DNA from: Xestospongia bergquistia
Taxonomy: Eukaryota; Porifera; Demospongiae; Haplosclerida; Petrosiidae
Reading direction: 5' to 3'
Length of the DNA: 64,000 nucleotides
Assembly (NCBI GenBank): GCA_963965975.1
Contig: OZ014420.1
Coordinates: forward strand, 6,288,001-6,352,000
How positions within the stretch are numbered: the stretch's first letter is position 1; the number at the start of each line of letters is the position of its first letter. A program made the translations under genes and the position numbers. The notes beneath the pieces are model-generated. The model searched no databases and was not told where the DNA came from. It saw only the letters and a program-made list of their open reading frames with translations. Below, in pieces: positions 10,628 to 21,853 of this stretch.

Positions 10628-13120
10628 ATGGTTGATAACTGTGGTCTTCAAGAAGATATTCTTAATGGAAAGAACTCTCCAGAGACAGATCAACCAGTAG
10701 ACAATGTACCTCCTGATCTGTTGAAGACCTATTATTGTGGTTGTGGCCCTTGTCATCCAAAATGGCTTCAGATTTTTGCTAGAAAGAAGATATTTACATT
10801 TTTATTATGTGTATTCTCCTTTCTACAATCAGGCTTAGTATCAGGTGAGCAACACTGTTATGTGTGATGTATGTAGTATCCTCCCCAAAGGATACAGACA
10901 TGATGGGTGATCCCCTCATTTTAACATAATATTTCGTTATACAATATCATTTGTTAAGGTACCATCCAAAAATGGGATTGTTATATAGTACTTTCAGCAG
11001 GTGGTAGTCTTATTTAGCTACATCATATAATATTGTGTATTCTATTTTAGCATCAAAATATTGTACAATAATAGTGTGATCATCACTGTTGTCATGGTCT
11101 AAAAAATTTATGGAATGTGTTGTAATTGGATTACTATACTTTATAATAATAGGTCTTATTTCAATATCAATTTCTACTATTGAGAAGCGATACAATTTCA
11201 ACAGTACATCTGCTGGTATCATTATCATATCTTATGACATCACTGCAGCCATCGGTATCATCCTGATCAGTTATTTCGGAAGTAAAACACACCGTCCAAG
11301 ACTTCTAGGTGTTGGAGCTATTGTTATGGGTATTGGTGCTTTTATATTTGCTTCACCACAGTTCTTCTTTGGTCGATATGAAGTTGGATCTAACAATGAT
11401 TTGCGGCTGGAACAATGTTTGGATAATCAAAATTACACAAGTGATTGTAACCCTGGTAACTATGGTGCCTACAGTCTTTTTATATTGAGCAATATCATTA
11501 TGGGGATAGCAGTGACACCACTATATACTTTAGGCACAGCATATATTGATGACATTGTCTTTCCAAAGTATGTTACATTGCATATTGGTGCATTTGGTAC
11601 AACGCTTATAGCTGCTCCTCTCATTGGTTATGGTTTTGGGAGTGCTTTTCTCAAAATTTATGTTGATCCATGGAAATCAACCAGCTTAACTGAGGAAGAT
11701 CCAGCCTGGGTAGGAGCGTGGTGGATACCATTTGTATTGTGTGGTATTTTTCTACTACTTTTATCCATTCCATTGCTCATGTTTCCGAGATATTTACCAG
11801 ATAGTTATCTTGTTCGACAAGAGAGATCGAAAGAGATGGCTAGGATTTATTCTAGTAAATATGCTAATGAAGACAGTCTGACAATTATAGCAAAAATGTT
11901 TCCCATACATATCAAAAGACTACTTTTAAATTCATCATTTATGTTAATGGCTCTGGGATTCGCAGTAACCTACATTCCAATTCAAGGCATTATTTCATTT
12001 GCACCTAAGTTTTATGAAACTCAATACAAATTTACAGCCTCCACTGCTGGATTAGTTGCTGGTGGAGTTAGTCTACCTGGAGCAAGTATGTGTATGCATT
12101 TCTTTCATTATAAATGTAACCATTTCAGTCGTAGGAAACTTGACTGGCGCCTTTTTAGTTTTTGGATGTAAGACAAGTGGAAAAAAGGATGCATTCTTAG
12201 TAACTATTATTACTTTGATAATCCTTCCTCTTACGCTTGTCTTTTTGTTGCATTGCTCTGGAGCACAAGTTGCTGGTATTACAGCTCCTTATAGTGATGG
12301 GTGAGATCAATAATCAGTGTATTTTTTCTATAATTTTAACGTTTGATATAGATCTCAAAATGGTCAAGATAGCAGCATTTGTGCACAACAATGTGAATGT
12401 ACATCAACTTTGTTTGAGCCAGTCTGTGGAATTGATGGTCTGACTTACTTCTCACCTTGTCGAGCTGGTTGTGTGAGAAGTGGTAGAGTAAGTTATGCCT
12501 AACTAGTAACTTTTAATGATTATTTTATTTTTACTTTAATCTTTAATTTATAGACAATTGAATTTGAGAATTGTACATGTATAGCAGAGTCTTTGAATAA
12601 TACTAGCAATTACTCTGGTCTAAGTCGTGATGCTTATGCATCAAATGGGTTCTGTGGTTCACGATGCGTTATAGTCATACCGGCTCTCATTGGTATCCTT
12701 CTTTTAACCTATGCATCATTTATTATACAAATGCCATATGTCCACTTCATGCTGAGGTATATTTGATACGTATGTTTTAATTGATTTTATTGTTCATTTT
12801 ACAGGGTTGTTGCTGATGATCAACGGGCCGTTGCCTTAGGTCTACAGTCTTCGATGTCTAGAATAATTGGTGCTATACCTAGCCCTCTGATAACTGGAGC
12901 ACTCTTTGATATTGCATGTGTGTTATGGCAGACAGAGTGTGGTAGACAAGGGAACTGCTGGTTATATAATAACAAGAGATTGAGTTTGAATGTGACATTG
13001 TTGGCATTTCCTTGTATTGGTGTGGCTCTTATCCTATATTTCCTTGCATGGTTAACTTATCCAAAAAAGCAAGATCAGAGGAAAAAGAAAGAGGAGATGG
13101 AATTAGCTGATACTAACTGA
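10628..13120 (+). CDS. SLCO: SLCO/OATP transporter 1
   Basis: Six exons (10628-10844, 11153-12085, 12129-12300, 12352-12487, 12554-12756, 12805-13120) give 658 aa. A cytosolic N-terminus ends in YYCGCGPCHPKWLQIF, then TM1. Exon 2 carries TM2-7 and the OATP signature DPAWVGAWWIPF, followed by LMFPRYLPDSYL. Exons 4-5 encode the Kazal-like extracellular loop (CAQQCECTS, FEPVCG, YFSPCRAGC, NCTC). Exon 6 begins RVVADDQRAVALG and ends the TM region with WQTECGRQGNCW and a Lys/Glu-rich tail. OATPs are 12-TM, sodium-independent exchangers of amphipathic organic anions in the plasma membrane. The N-terminal motif and exon 2 resemble vertebrate OATP4 most. This Kazal loop has the variant FEPVCGIDGLTYF and is three codons shorter than in most other copies. 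Confidence 0.92.
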
Positions 13121-13254
13121 TTAAACAAATAAAATAATTCACAAATTAAAATACTATTATAATATACTACTCTTATTGCTACTATTAATAGAATTGTTCT
13201 ATTTTTAGAAGATAAGGCTTAGTTATTATTAGTTATTAATAATTAGCGTGAACA

Positions 13255-13785
13255 ATGACGGAACCATTGACAAGAACGGACAGCAAGATTCCCTCCGTTT
13301 TTGTAACGACTTACTATTTTGGTTGTGGTCCTTGCATTCCAAAATGTCTGCAGATATTTGCAAAGAAGAAGTTCTTCACATTCTTGTTGTGCATGTTTAC
13401 ATTTTTACAATCAAGTATTATTTCAGGTTCACTATAATAGTACAAATAATTTTTATTGAATATTAGATTACTTATAATATATATATATATGTGACCTGAT
13501 TTGCAAAAAGGGACCACTTCTGTCAAAGCATTTGGGACCTGATTTGAAAAAAAACACTGTTAAAACATATGAAAAACAGTTTTGGATACATGTAGAATAG
13601 TTATGCATTTATATAGCAACTGTATGCATACAAAACTAATATGTTCAAAATATGTTTTGACGGTAGTTTGTTCACAAATCAGGTCACAAACGTTTTGACA
13701 GAAGTGGTCCCTTTTTGCAAATCAGGTCACATATATACACACACACACCAAAAAAGCTTCCATCACGTAAGTGGTTTCACAGCCA

Positions 13786-13831
<46 letters not shown>

Positions 13832-16737
13832 TTTAATATTATTATTATTTTATTTTTTATATTATTATAAATATTATTATTATTATTATTATTATATTAT
13901 GTTATTGTTGTTGTTGTTGTTTATATAGGTCTTATTTCAACATCAATTTCTACTATTGAGAAACGATACAATTTCAACAGTACATTTTCTGGTATCATTG
14001 TCATCTCTTATGACATCACTGTGGTCATCGGTGTTGTCCTGATCAGTTATTTTGGAAGTAAAACACATCGTCCAAGACTTCTAGGTGTTGGAGCACTCTT
14101 AATGAGCATTGGTGCTTTACTATTTGCTTTGCCACAGTTCTTATTTGATTCATACAAGTACAGCTCAAACACTCAGTTGCAGTTAGAGCAATGTTTAGAT
14201 ACAAGAAATTATACCAGTGACTGTAGTACTGGTCAAATTGGTGCTTATGGTATTTTCATAGTCAGTAACATTGTTATGGGAGTTGGAGCCACACCATTAT
14301 ATACCTTAGGAATATGCTATCTGGATGAAATTATATATCCAAAATATGTCTCCTTACATATGGGAATAAACAATGCTATGATTGTAATTGGTCTTCTTAC
14401 CGGCTTTGGTGTAGGTAGTGCTTTTCTCTCAGTGTATGTTGATCCATGGAAAGATACTTCTTTGACTCAGTCAAATCCTTCGTGGGTAGGAGCATGGTGG
14501 ATAGGATTTGTTCTATTTGCTTTTTTATTGTTTTTACTTTCAATTATTTTTTTCATGTTTCCAAGGTATTTGTCTGATAGCTATCTTGTTCAACAAGAGA
14601 GAGCTAAAGAAATGGCTAAGATTTATCCTAGTAAATATGCCAATGAAGATAAATTAACTGTTATGGTCAAAATGTTCCCAATTCACATCAAAAGATTACT
14701 TTTAAACCCATCATTTATATTCATGTGTTTTGGTTCGTCTATTTCAGTCATTCTCGTTCAAGGAATAATATCATTTGCTCCGAAGTACTATGAAGTCCAG
14801 TTCAGGTTTACAGCATCCACAGCTGGACTAGTAACAGGAGGAATAGGAATACCAGGTGCAAGTAAGTATAATAAAAAATATTGTTACATTTATAAATTGT
14901 ATATTTTAGTCATGGGAACTCTGATTGGTTCTTTCTTGGTGTTTATTTGTAAAATGAAAGGACGTGGAAATGCAATGACTCTAGCCGTTTTAACTTTGAT
15001 ATCAGCTCCCTTTTCACTTTTTTTTCTCCTGCATTGTCCTGGAGTTGAATTAGCAGGAATTACAGCTCCCTATGCAGATGGGTAAATTACACAATAACCT
15101 ACTACTCTTGATTATGTGCTGGTGTATAACATGCATGAATGCATATGCTATGTAATAATAGAGTATTTATCACTATACAATTTGTAGCTTGGATGGATTA
15201 CTATTGAATCTAGAATTCGTGTAAATTACTCACTTGTTAATAGTACAAATTATATAGCAAGTAGTTTACATTAACTTTATATAGCATGAAGGTAATCCAT
15301 CCATGTAAGCTACAAATCAATTGTTAATCTAACATATTAGTTTTTACTATGAATTAATATAATTAACTAAATATGTAAGTTGTAGCTTTAATAAATTCTT
15401 CTATTGCACATTTCATATATAGTAAATTAAAGTGTTGCGTTTTATGAGACAAACAGTATATGATATAGTACACAGTTCTGTTATTGGGTTACCATAATTA
15501 TGGTGTGATATTCATATCCAATTATGGATCTTGGAGGTGGATTGGTTACTGTCTTATAATATCAATATAGTCAATTATTACAACAATAAGAATTATGTAT
15601 TTATATTATAATAGTTAATAAGTTAATATCTTATTATAATATTCCATTGTAATTAAATAGTGGGCAGTACATGTGACTCAAGTCTATATCATTCTATTAG
15701 AATCATTTCATAACATGTATAATTACAGTGCAGAACTTTGTATTAAATTGTATAGTAATTTATGGTCAAAATGATCACAGTCAGAAATGCAATTTCTTGT
15801 CTGTACAGATCTCAAAGTGGTATAGATGGTAGTATGTGTGCTCAGCAATGTGATTGTGAATCAAATTTGTTTGAACCAGTCTGTGGAGCTGATGATCTGA
15901 ATTACTTCTCTCCTTGTCGAGCAGGATGTACACAAATACCACTACAAGATGATGAAGTGAATTAAACAAAAAAGCATATAACATTCTATTGCTCTTAAAT
16001 TTCTCTATAGAGCTATGCATTTAAAAATTGTACATGTATAATGGAAGGACTGAATACAACAACTGGTCTCATTTCTGGGAATAATATTACAACAGAGATT
16101 GGATTCTGTGATGTATCATGTATTAATGTCATCATACCAGCTCTGATAGTGAATTTTATGTCAATTCTAATTACATCCATTTTAACTATACCATTTATCC
16201 ATTTCTTCCTGAGGTAAGTTCTTTTATGTCCATATTTAATGAAGCTAAGATAAGATCAATAGTTCCAATTCCTTTCACATAAATTAATCAATGAATATAT
16301 ATATATGTAACTACATAATCTATTTACAAATAATAAACTAAGCTATATCACTAAATAAAATTAATTATTTATTGTTTTTTACTTGTTAATATAGAGTTGT
16401 TGCTGATGATCAGCGAGCTCTTTCTCTAGCTTTGCAGTCTACAGTGTTTAGAATCATTGGTGCTATACCAGGTCCTCTAATATTTGGAGCACTTTTTGAT
16501 GTTTCATGTGTATCATGGCAGACAGAGTGTGGTAGACAAGGAAACTGCTGGTTATATGATAACAAAAAATTGGGTTTGAGCATTCTTTCATTATCTCTTC
16601 CTTGTAAAATTATTGCCTTTGTATTATTTATTCTTGCATTTTTGACTTTTCCAAAGAAGCAGATCTTAGTTAAAGATGAAATAAAAGACCTAGAGCTAAA
16701 GGAAGAAAGAGAGATGGATAGGTCACTAAAGAAATGA
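13255..16737 (+). CDS. SLCO: SLCO/OATP transporter 2
   Basis: Six exons (13255-13426, 13929-14861, 14910-15081, 15809-15956, 16011-16213, 16395-16737) join in the same phases as the neighbours to 656 aa. The N-terminus is short (MTEPLTRTDSKIPS), and the motif is YYFGCGPCIPKCLQIF: the usual His is Ile and the Trp is Cys. The signature is NPSWVGAWWIGF. The Kazal loop reads CAQQCDCES, FEPVCGADDLNYFSPCRAGC. Intron 1 holds a 240-bp MITE and a long ATT microsatellite, and intron 3 a second inverted-repeat element, so this gene's introns are the element-rich exception among the upstream members. The tail is acidic/basic and ends in KK. Confidence 0.9.
13491..13730. mobile_element. 240-bp MITE with about 37-bp perfect terminal inverted repeats
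   Basis: The element starts GTGACCTGATTTGCAAAAAG and ends in its exact reverse complement; the match continues inward for about 37 bp. A further internal copy of the ACCTGATTTG word lies at each side. It has no coding capacity. Both flanks are TA-rich (atatat), compatible with TA target duplication, as in mariner-type MITEs, but the duplication cannot be delimited. Confidence 0.85.
13783..13920. repeat. (ATT)n / (GTT)n microsatellite
   Basis: An ATT repeat runs for about 50 bp, degenerates, resumes, and ends in GTTGTTGTT a few bases before the exon 2 splice acceptor of transporter 2. It forms an unusual polypyrimidine-like tract there. Confidence 0.95.
15181..15317. mobile_element. 137-bp inverted-repeat element (MITE-like)
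   Basis: The left end TTTGTAGCTTGGATGGATTA pairs with the right end (reverse complement TTTGTAGCTTACATGGATGG), with a two- to four-base offset. The arms are about 25 bp. It lies in intron 3 of transporter 2. No coding capacity or clear target duplication was seen. Confidence 0.6.
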
Positions 16738-17440
16738 AACACTAGAATGAATTTCTAAACATATGATCTGCAAAATGTGATTTGTTGTAACTGTGCTGTA
16801 TTCATATATGTACACTGCTTATAATTTAACTGCATGCAAGTTCACACAATAATATTACTCTTATTGCTGCTATAAATAGAATTTTACCAGTTTAGCATCC
16901 AAATTATTAATTGTAATGGTTTACTTTTAACTAATGAATAACTGCTATGTAGTATTGATAACTATACATTTAAGTTATGCAGATCAGAGGATGAGATTTG
17001 AAGGAGAGGGGCTTCTGTCCACTGCATACAAAAATAGATAAAATAATACAAATTTTACTTATCCTCTGGAAGAATTAACTTCTAATTGTTTGCAAATGCA
17101 AACAGTCTCTGTAACTACACCATGGTCATGGATTAGCGAGGAAGATGGGTTCAAGAGTCTTATACTACTAGACATCCTAAGCTAGGAACACAGTGATATT
17201 AATACCTCCATTTTTACAATAGCTCCTTCACATTCCAACAAAATAATTTCCCAAAAATACATAAGTTATTAAAAATTGGAATTTCTAGTTTGTCAATATG
17301 CACAAATGCTCATGCATATATGAGCTCAAACAATCCACTTTTGTTAGTTAGTCTAGTTCCTATCCCATACCATGGCCAGTAAGCCTAGTTATGTACAAAA
17401 CATTATTTGTTAGCTCTTTTGTCCATGCCTGCTATGCATA
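16738..17440. other. intergenic, nothing recognised
   Basis: This is 3' flank of transporter 2 running into the decayed transporter copy. No open frame with protein-like composition and no clear repeats were seen. Confidence 0.5.
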
Positions 17441-17449
17441 TATGTAATT

Positions 17450-18085
17450 CTCTTTTCATAATCATTCCATTCTTAATGTTCCCAAGATACTTACCAGATA
17501 GTTATCTAGTACCACAAGAGAGAGCTAAAGAGATGGCTAAGGTTTACTCCAGTGATTATGTTAATGAAAACAATCTCACTATTGTTGTTAAAATGTTTCC
17601 AGTTCATATAAAGAGACTATAGTTCTTAATCCATTATAGACGTTGCTGCAATTTAGTCTATCACTTCCCAAAGACAGAGTAGTTGGAATAATGAGTGGAT
17701 TACTAGCTGGAGGAATGTGCAAGTAATGACTACTTGAGTAGGCATGACAATATTTACTACTTGTATATAGTAGGCATGACAATATTTACTACTTGTAGTA
17801 AGCATGAGTATAACAGATGGTCTAGAGTATATATACTACATACATGTAATGCCTTATCTTAACATTGAAAATTTATTTTACAAGTGAATACACACAAACT
17901 ATATATGTATGCTAGTTAGTTCTTATTTGATAACTTATAGAGTTAGTTGTCAATCCCTTAATTTGTATACTAGTTATTAATAGTTATTAAGCTAAACAAT
18001 GGGCTTTGTATGTGATGAGCAGCAACACTTAAAACTTGGTATCCAGACATTTATTTACACATCCAATACCAGATCCTCCGATCCT
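17450..18085 (+). pseudogene. decayed SLCO gene copy
   Basis: Bases 17450-17622 match the end of exon 2 of transporters 3 and 4 (FLMFPRYLPDSYLV, QERAKEMAKVYSSDY, VKMFPVHIKRL), then a stop. Degraded similarity continues (GIMSGLLAGG-like, about 17687-17718). Bases about 18009-18060 still resemble the start of exon 6 (CDEQQHLKLGIQTFIY). Exon 1, most of exon 2 and exons 3-5 are missing. It is a non-functional remnant between transporters 2 and 3. Confidence 0.85.
17730..17815. repeat. about 37-bp tandem repeat
   Basis: TAGGCATGACAATATTTACTACTTG recurs with a slightly changed linker; a third, partial copy reads AGTAAGCATGA. The array lies inside the pseudogene remnant. Confidence 0.7.
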
Positions 18086-18410
18086 CTATTTATAGTGTTA
18101 TATATCTACATGTTGTGTTTGTGTATCTCTTTAATTATGCCTACAGTATACATAAGTAACTGATGACATTACAACAATAACAAACTTAGCCTTTGTATTT
18201 TGTGTCTTTGTTTTATTCTTGTTTCATTGAATTGTGTATTGTAAACAACAAATTCAATATAAAGGACAATAACAACGAGAAAGAAAAAGAATAATATTGT
18301 GTATGTCAATACAAAATGGTTCTCCTAGGTCATAAGTGAATTATTGTTCTTTTTATCAGCTGCGGTACTCTTTTTATTAGTTGAGTTTTATTATAAAATT
18401 TTGCAATATA

Positions 18411-18420
18411 ATATATAAGG
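18411..18420 (+). promoter_or_regulatory. TATA-like box of transporter 3
   Basis: ATATATAAGG lies 36 bp before the ATG at 18456 and is followed by GGGCGGAACC. Position and sequence fit a TATA box with a very short leader. There is no experimental start site. Confidence 0.4.
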
Positions 18421-18455
18421 GGCGGAACCACACCCTATTTTGAATTAAAGGAAAG

Positions 18456-21400
18456 ATGGCTAACACTGCTGGTGATAGCGCAGACTTCGGGTATCCTCTA
18501 CAAGTATTAACATCAGATCATTTAGAATCACAGACCATTACTGGAGCAGGGGATGAAGAAGACAGCTCTCAAGTTCCAGAAGATCAACCTGAATTGAAAA
18601 ACAGTTATTTCTTTGGCTGTGGCCCTTGTCATCCAAACTGGTTGCAGATCTTTTCTAACAAAAAATTCTTCACTTTAATATTATGCCTTTCGTCTCTTCT
18701 ACAAGGAGCTGTTGTTGCAGGTAAGTTTAGTACAACGAGTGTGTGATATAATATATATATTTACATACATCACAGGTAATCAGAATCAATAATAAAATCC
18801 ACAATTTGTAATCTGAACCCAGATACACAAATTTCTTTTCTGTTGGGAATTCTATGACATAAGATATACCAACTTTGTGTACTTGCAGTATGAGTTAAAT
18901 TAAGAAGGACGTGGAGCTAATATTCTTTAAATGCACATTTATCTACATACAACATATATTTGCTGTTTCAATCAAAGAAATTGAAGCGTTATATATTAAA
19001 ATGCACATGTTTTACAAAGGGCCGGATATATAGGTCTATGGGTAATTATTCACAGTAATGTTATTAATAATGTATTAACTCATAAACACTCTAACTGTTA
19101 TAAAAAACTGTTTACTTTGTGAAATCATGTGATCATGACAGCCACAATGAATACTATATTTTAGTGTTGCCTAGCAACTTTGCCAGTATCAGGATTATTA
19201 CGCCATCCCATTGTTCACTGGGACCAAAATCACAATTTTTTGCTTTTAATCACCACTATTTTTTTATTTTGTTTTTCTATAGGTTTTATACCTGTGATAA
19301 TTTCAACTCTGGAGAAACGATATAATTTTGCCAGTACTGAGTCTGGTGCATTGTTGGGAATATTTGATGCTACAATTGTTATCACTGTCATCTTTATCAC
19401 CTACTTTGGTGGCAAGACTCACAAACCTCGATTCATAGGGATATCGATCATTATTATAGCAATAGGAGCATTTGTCTTTGCCTTACCTCAGTTCATCTTT
19501 GGTACCTATGCTAGTGGTAATTTTAACTCCACTTCAACAGTTGACTTAGAAGAGTGTCGTGACGTTAGAAATAACACTAACGAAGACTGTTCATCAGCTA
19601 ACTATGGAGCGTACACCATTTTTTTGATTGCTCAAGTGCTTATCGGTATTGGTTATGCTCCAACCTTGACAATAGCTCCTGCATATCTTGATGAAATCAT
19701 CTCCCCGAAATATATCAGTATTTATATTGGTATTATTTCTATACCTACAGTTGTAGGTCCTGCTATAGGGTTTGGTTTGGGAAGTGCCTTTCTTTCTATT
19801 TATGTTGATCCTTGGATAAACACCTATTTAACACCAACAGATCCTACTTGGGTTGGAGCATGGTGGATAGGATATATTCTGATTGGTGTTCTCCTTCTTC
19901 TTATAGCTATTCCATTCTTAATGTTCCCAAGATACTTACCAGATAGTTATCTAATACAACAAGAGAGAGCTAAAGAGATGGCTAAGGTTTACTCTAGTGA
20001 TTATGTTAATGAAAACAATCTCACTATTGTTGTTAAAATGTTTCCAGTACATATAAAGAGACTACTTCTTAATCCATCATTTATATTGGTATCATTTGGA
20101 TTAGCATTTTCACTGTTTGTCAGAGATGGAATTGTTGCATTTGGAGCCAAATATTTTGAAACAATGTTTGATCTAACAGCTACAACAAGTGGACTACTAT
20201 CTGGAAGTATAGCCATAACATGCGCAGGTAATCTTATCTAACTTTCAGATTCAATGTTCACTATCAGTAATTTCTATACTATTTAATGGAGCATTTGATG
20301 GTATATTGGGGTAATAACCTATATGTTGATAGCCAATAGTAATAAGTCATATAGGAATGATCTATACATTAGATAATGGTCATATAATGCTGACAATGAT
20401 GTGACTATAATGTCCATACTACCATAAATAGGAACCAAGTTTATATAGTCAATAGATGTCATCACAATAAAACAACACAAGTATAGCAACTGTGACATTA
20501 CCTGAGTATTGTGTATTAGTTGCATGTAGTATAAATTATAGTGAGTGAGTGTTATTATTATTATTTTTAATATATTTAATTCAAATGCTTATTTTTATTA
20601 TTTAGTACTTGGTGTGATAACTGGATCGCTTATTATTCACCTTTGTAAGTTAAATGGCCGACAAGCAGGTGCTATTCTTTGGGTGGCTCTACTCCTGTGT
20701 ATACCAACTACATTTCTTTATTTCTTAAAATGTCCTTCTCTTCAAGTAGCTGGTATAACTGTACCTTATGCAGATGGGTAGATAATAAATATTATATGAT
20801 ATGTTATTAATTTATCTGTTTAGATCTCAAAATGGTCAAGATAGTAGTATTTGTGCACAACAATGTGAATGTACATCAAATTTGTTTGAGCCAGTCTGTG
20901 GAGCTGATGATCTGACTTACTTCTCTCCTTGTCGAGCTGGATGTTTGAGAACATTGGGAAGTGATGGAGTAAGTTGTTATGATAAATTAAATCATTGAAA
21001 GTAATGTTTTCTGCTAAAGGAATACCACTTCAACAATTGTACATGTGTCATGGAGTCATTTGTTAATAGTATTATTAATAATACTCTTGCTAATGCTGTG
21101 AATGGTAACTGTGATACCGACTGTAACAGATTATGGATTTATTTTGTGTTTTTGGGATTTCTTATATACTTACTATTAGTTATACATATTCCCTATTTCT
21201 ATGCAACACTAAGGTTAGTTATCATTCTATATAATTATTGGTAATTACATAAATGAAATTATAGGGTTGTGTCTGATGAACAACGCCACTTGGCATTGGG
21301 TGTCCAAGCATTTATTTACAGAACCTTTGGATCTATACCTGGCCGTGTTCTGTTTGGAGTAATGTTTGATGTTTCATGCATTACTTTTAACTATGAATGT

Positions 21401-21631
21401 GGTGTCCGTGGTAACTGCTGGATTTATGATAACAATAAACTAGGTCTTTATATATTTTCACTTGCTTTTCCTTGTGTTGTTATTGCCTTCATTCTGTTCT
21501 TATTCCATTGGATACTCTATCCTAAACAGTCAATGACTATTGTCAAGGAATCTACAGACACTGGAAATAAAGATAGCCAGAGTACTAATGATGAGATTGG
21601 AAACAATGAAAAGGATAGCAACAAAGATTAA
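18456..21631 (+). CDS. SLCO: SLCO/OATP transporter 3
   Basis: Six exons (18456-18720, 19283-20227, 20606-20777, 20824-20968, 21020-21213, 21265-21631) join in the array's standard phases to 695 aa. N-terminal motif is YFFGCGPCHPNWLQIF. Exon 2 is four codons longer than in type B genes (945 bp against 933). The ectodomain has the N-glycosylation sequons NFNS, NNT and NCT. The signature is DPTWVGAWWIGY. The Kazal loop reads CAQQCECTS, FEPVCGADDLTYFSPCRAGC. The C-terminal tail (KQSMTIVKESTDTGNKDSQS) is diagnostic: the two orphan exon-6 fragments at 28.8 and 41.7 kb carry nearly the same tail, so this gene or its ancestor donated them. Confidence 0.92.
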
Positions 21632-21853
21632 AACATTTTTAGTAATACAAAGTAGACAATGAAATATTTTTTAATCTACTATTATGTTTCATTGGAAGTA
21701 TTAATTTTAGTCTAATTTTTTATTTCAGTGTTTATTGCAGTTTTTTTGAAAAAATATTTGAAGTTTATTGAATGATTTTATTGGGTGTGTGTGTATTCCA
21801 TAACATGATTAAACAGAATCCTAAAAAGGTCATCATTTTTAATTGCTCCCAAG

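Noticed and set aside
13641..13928. 95-codon open frame with poly-Leu
   Set aside because: Translation of the MITE edge and the ATT microsatellite.
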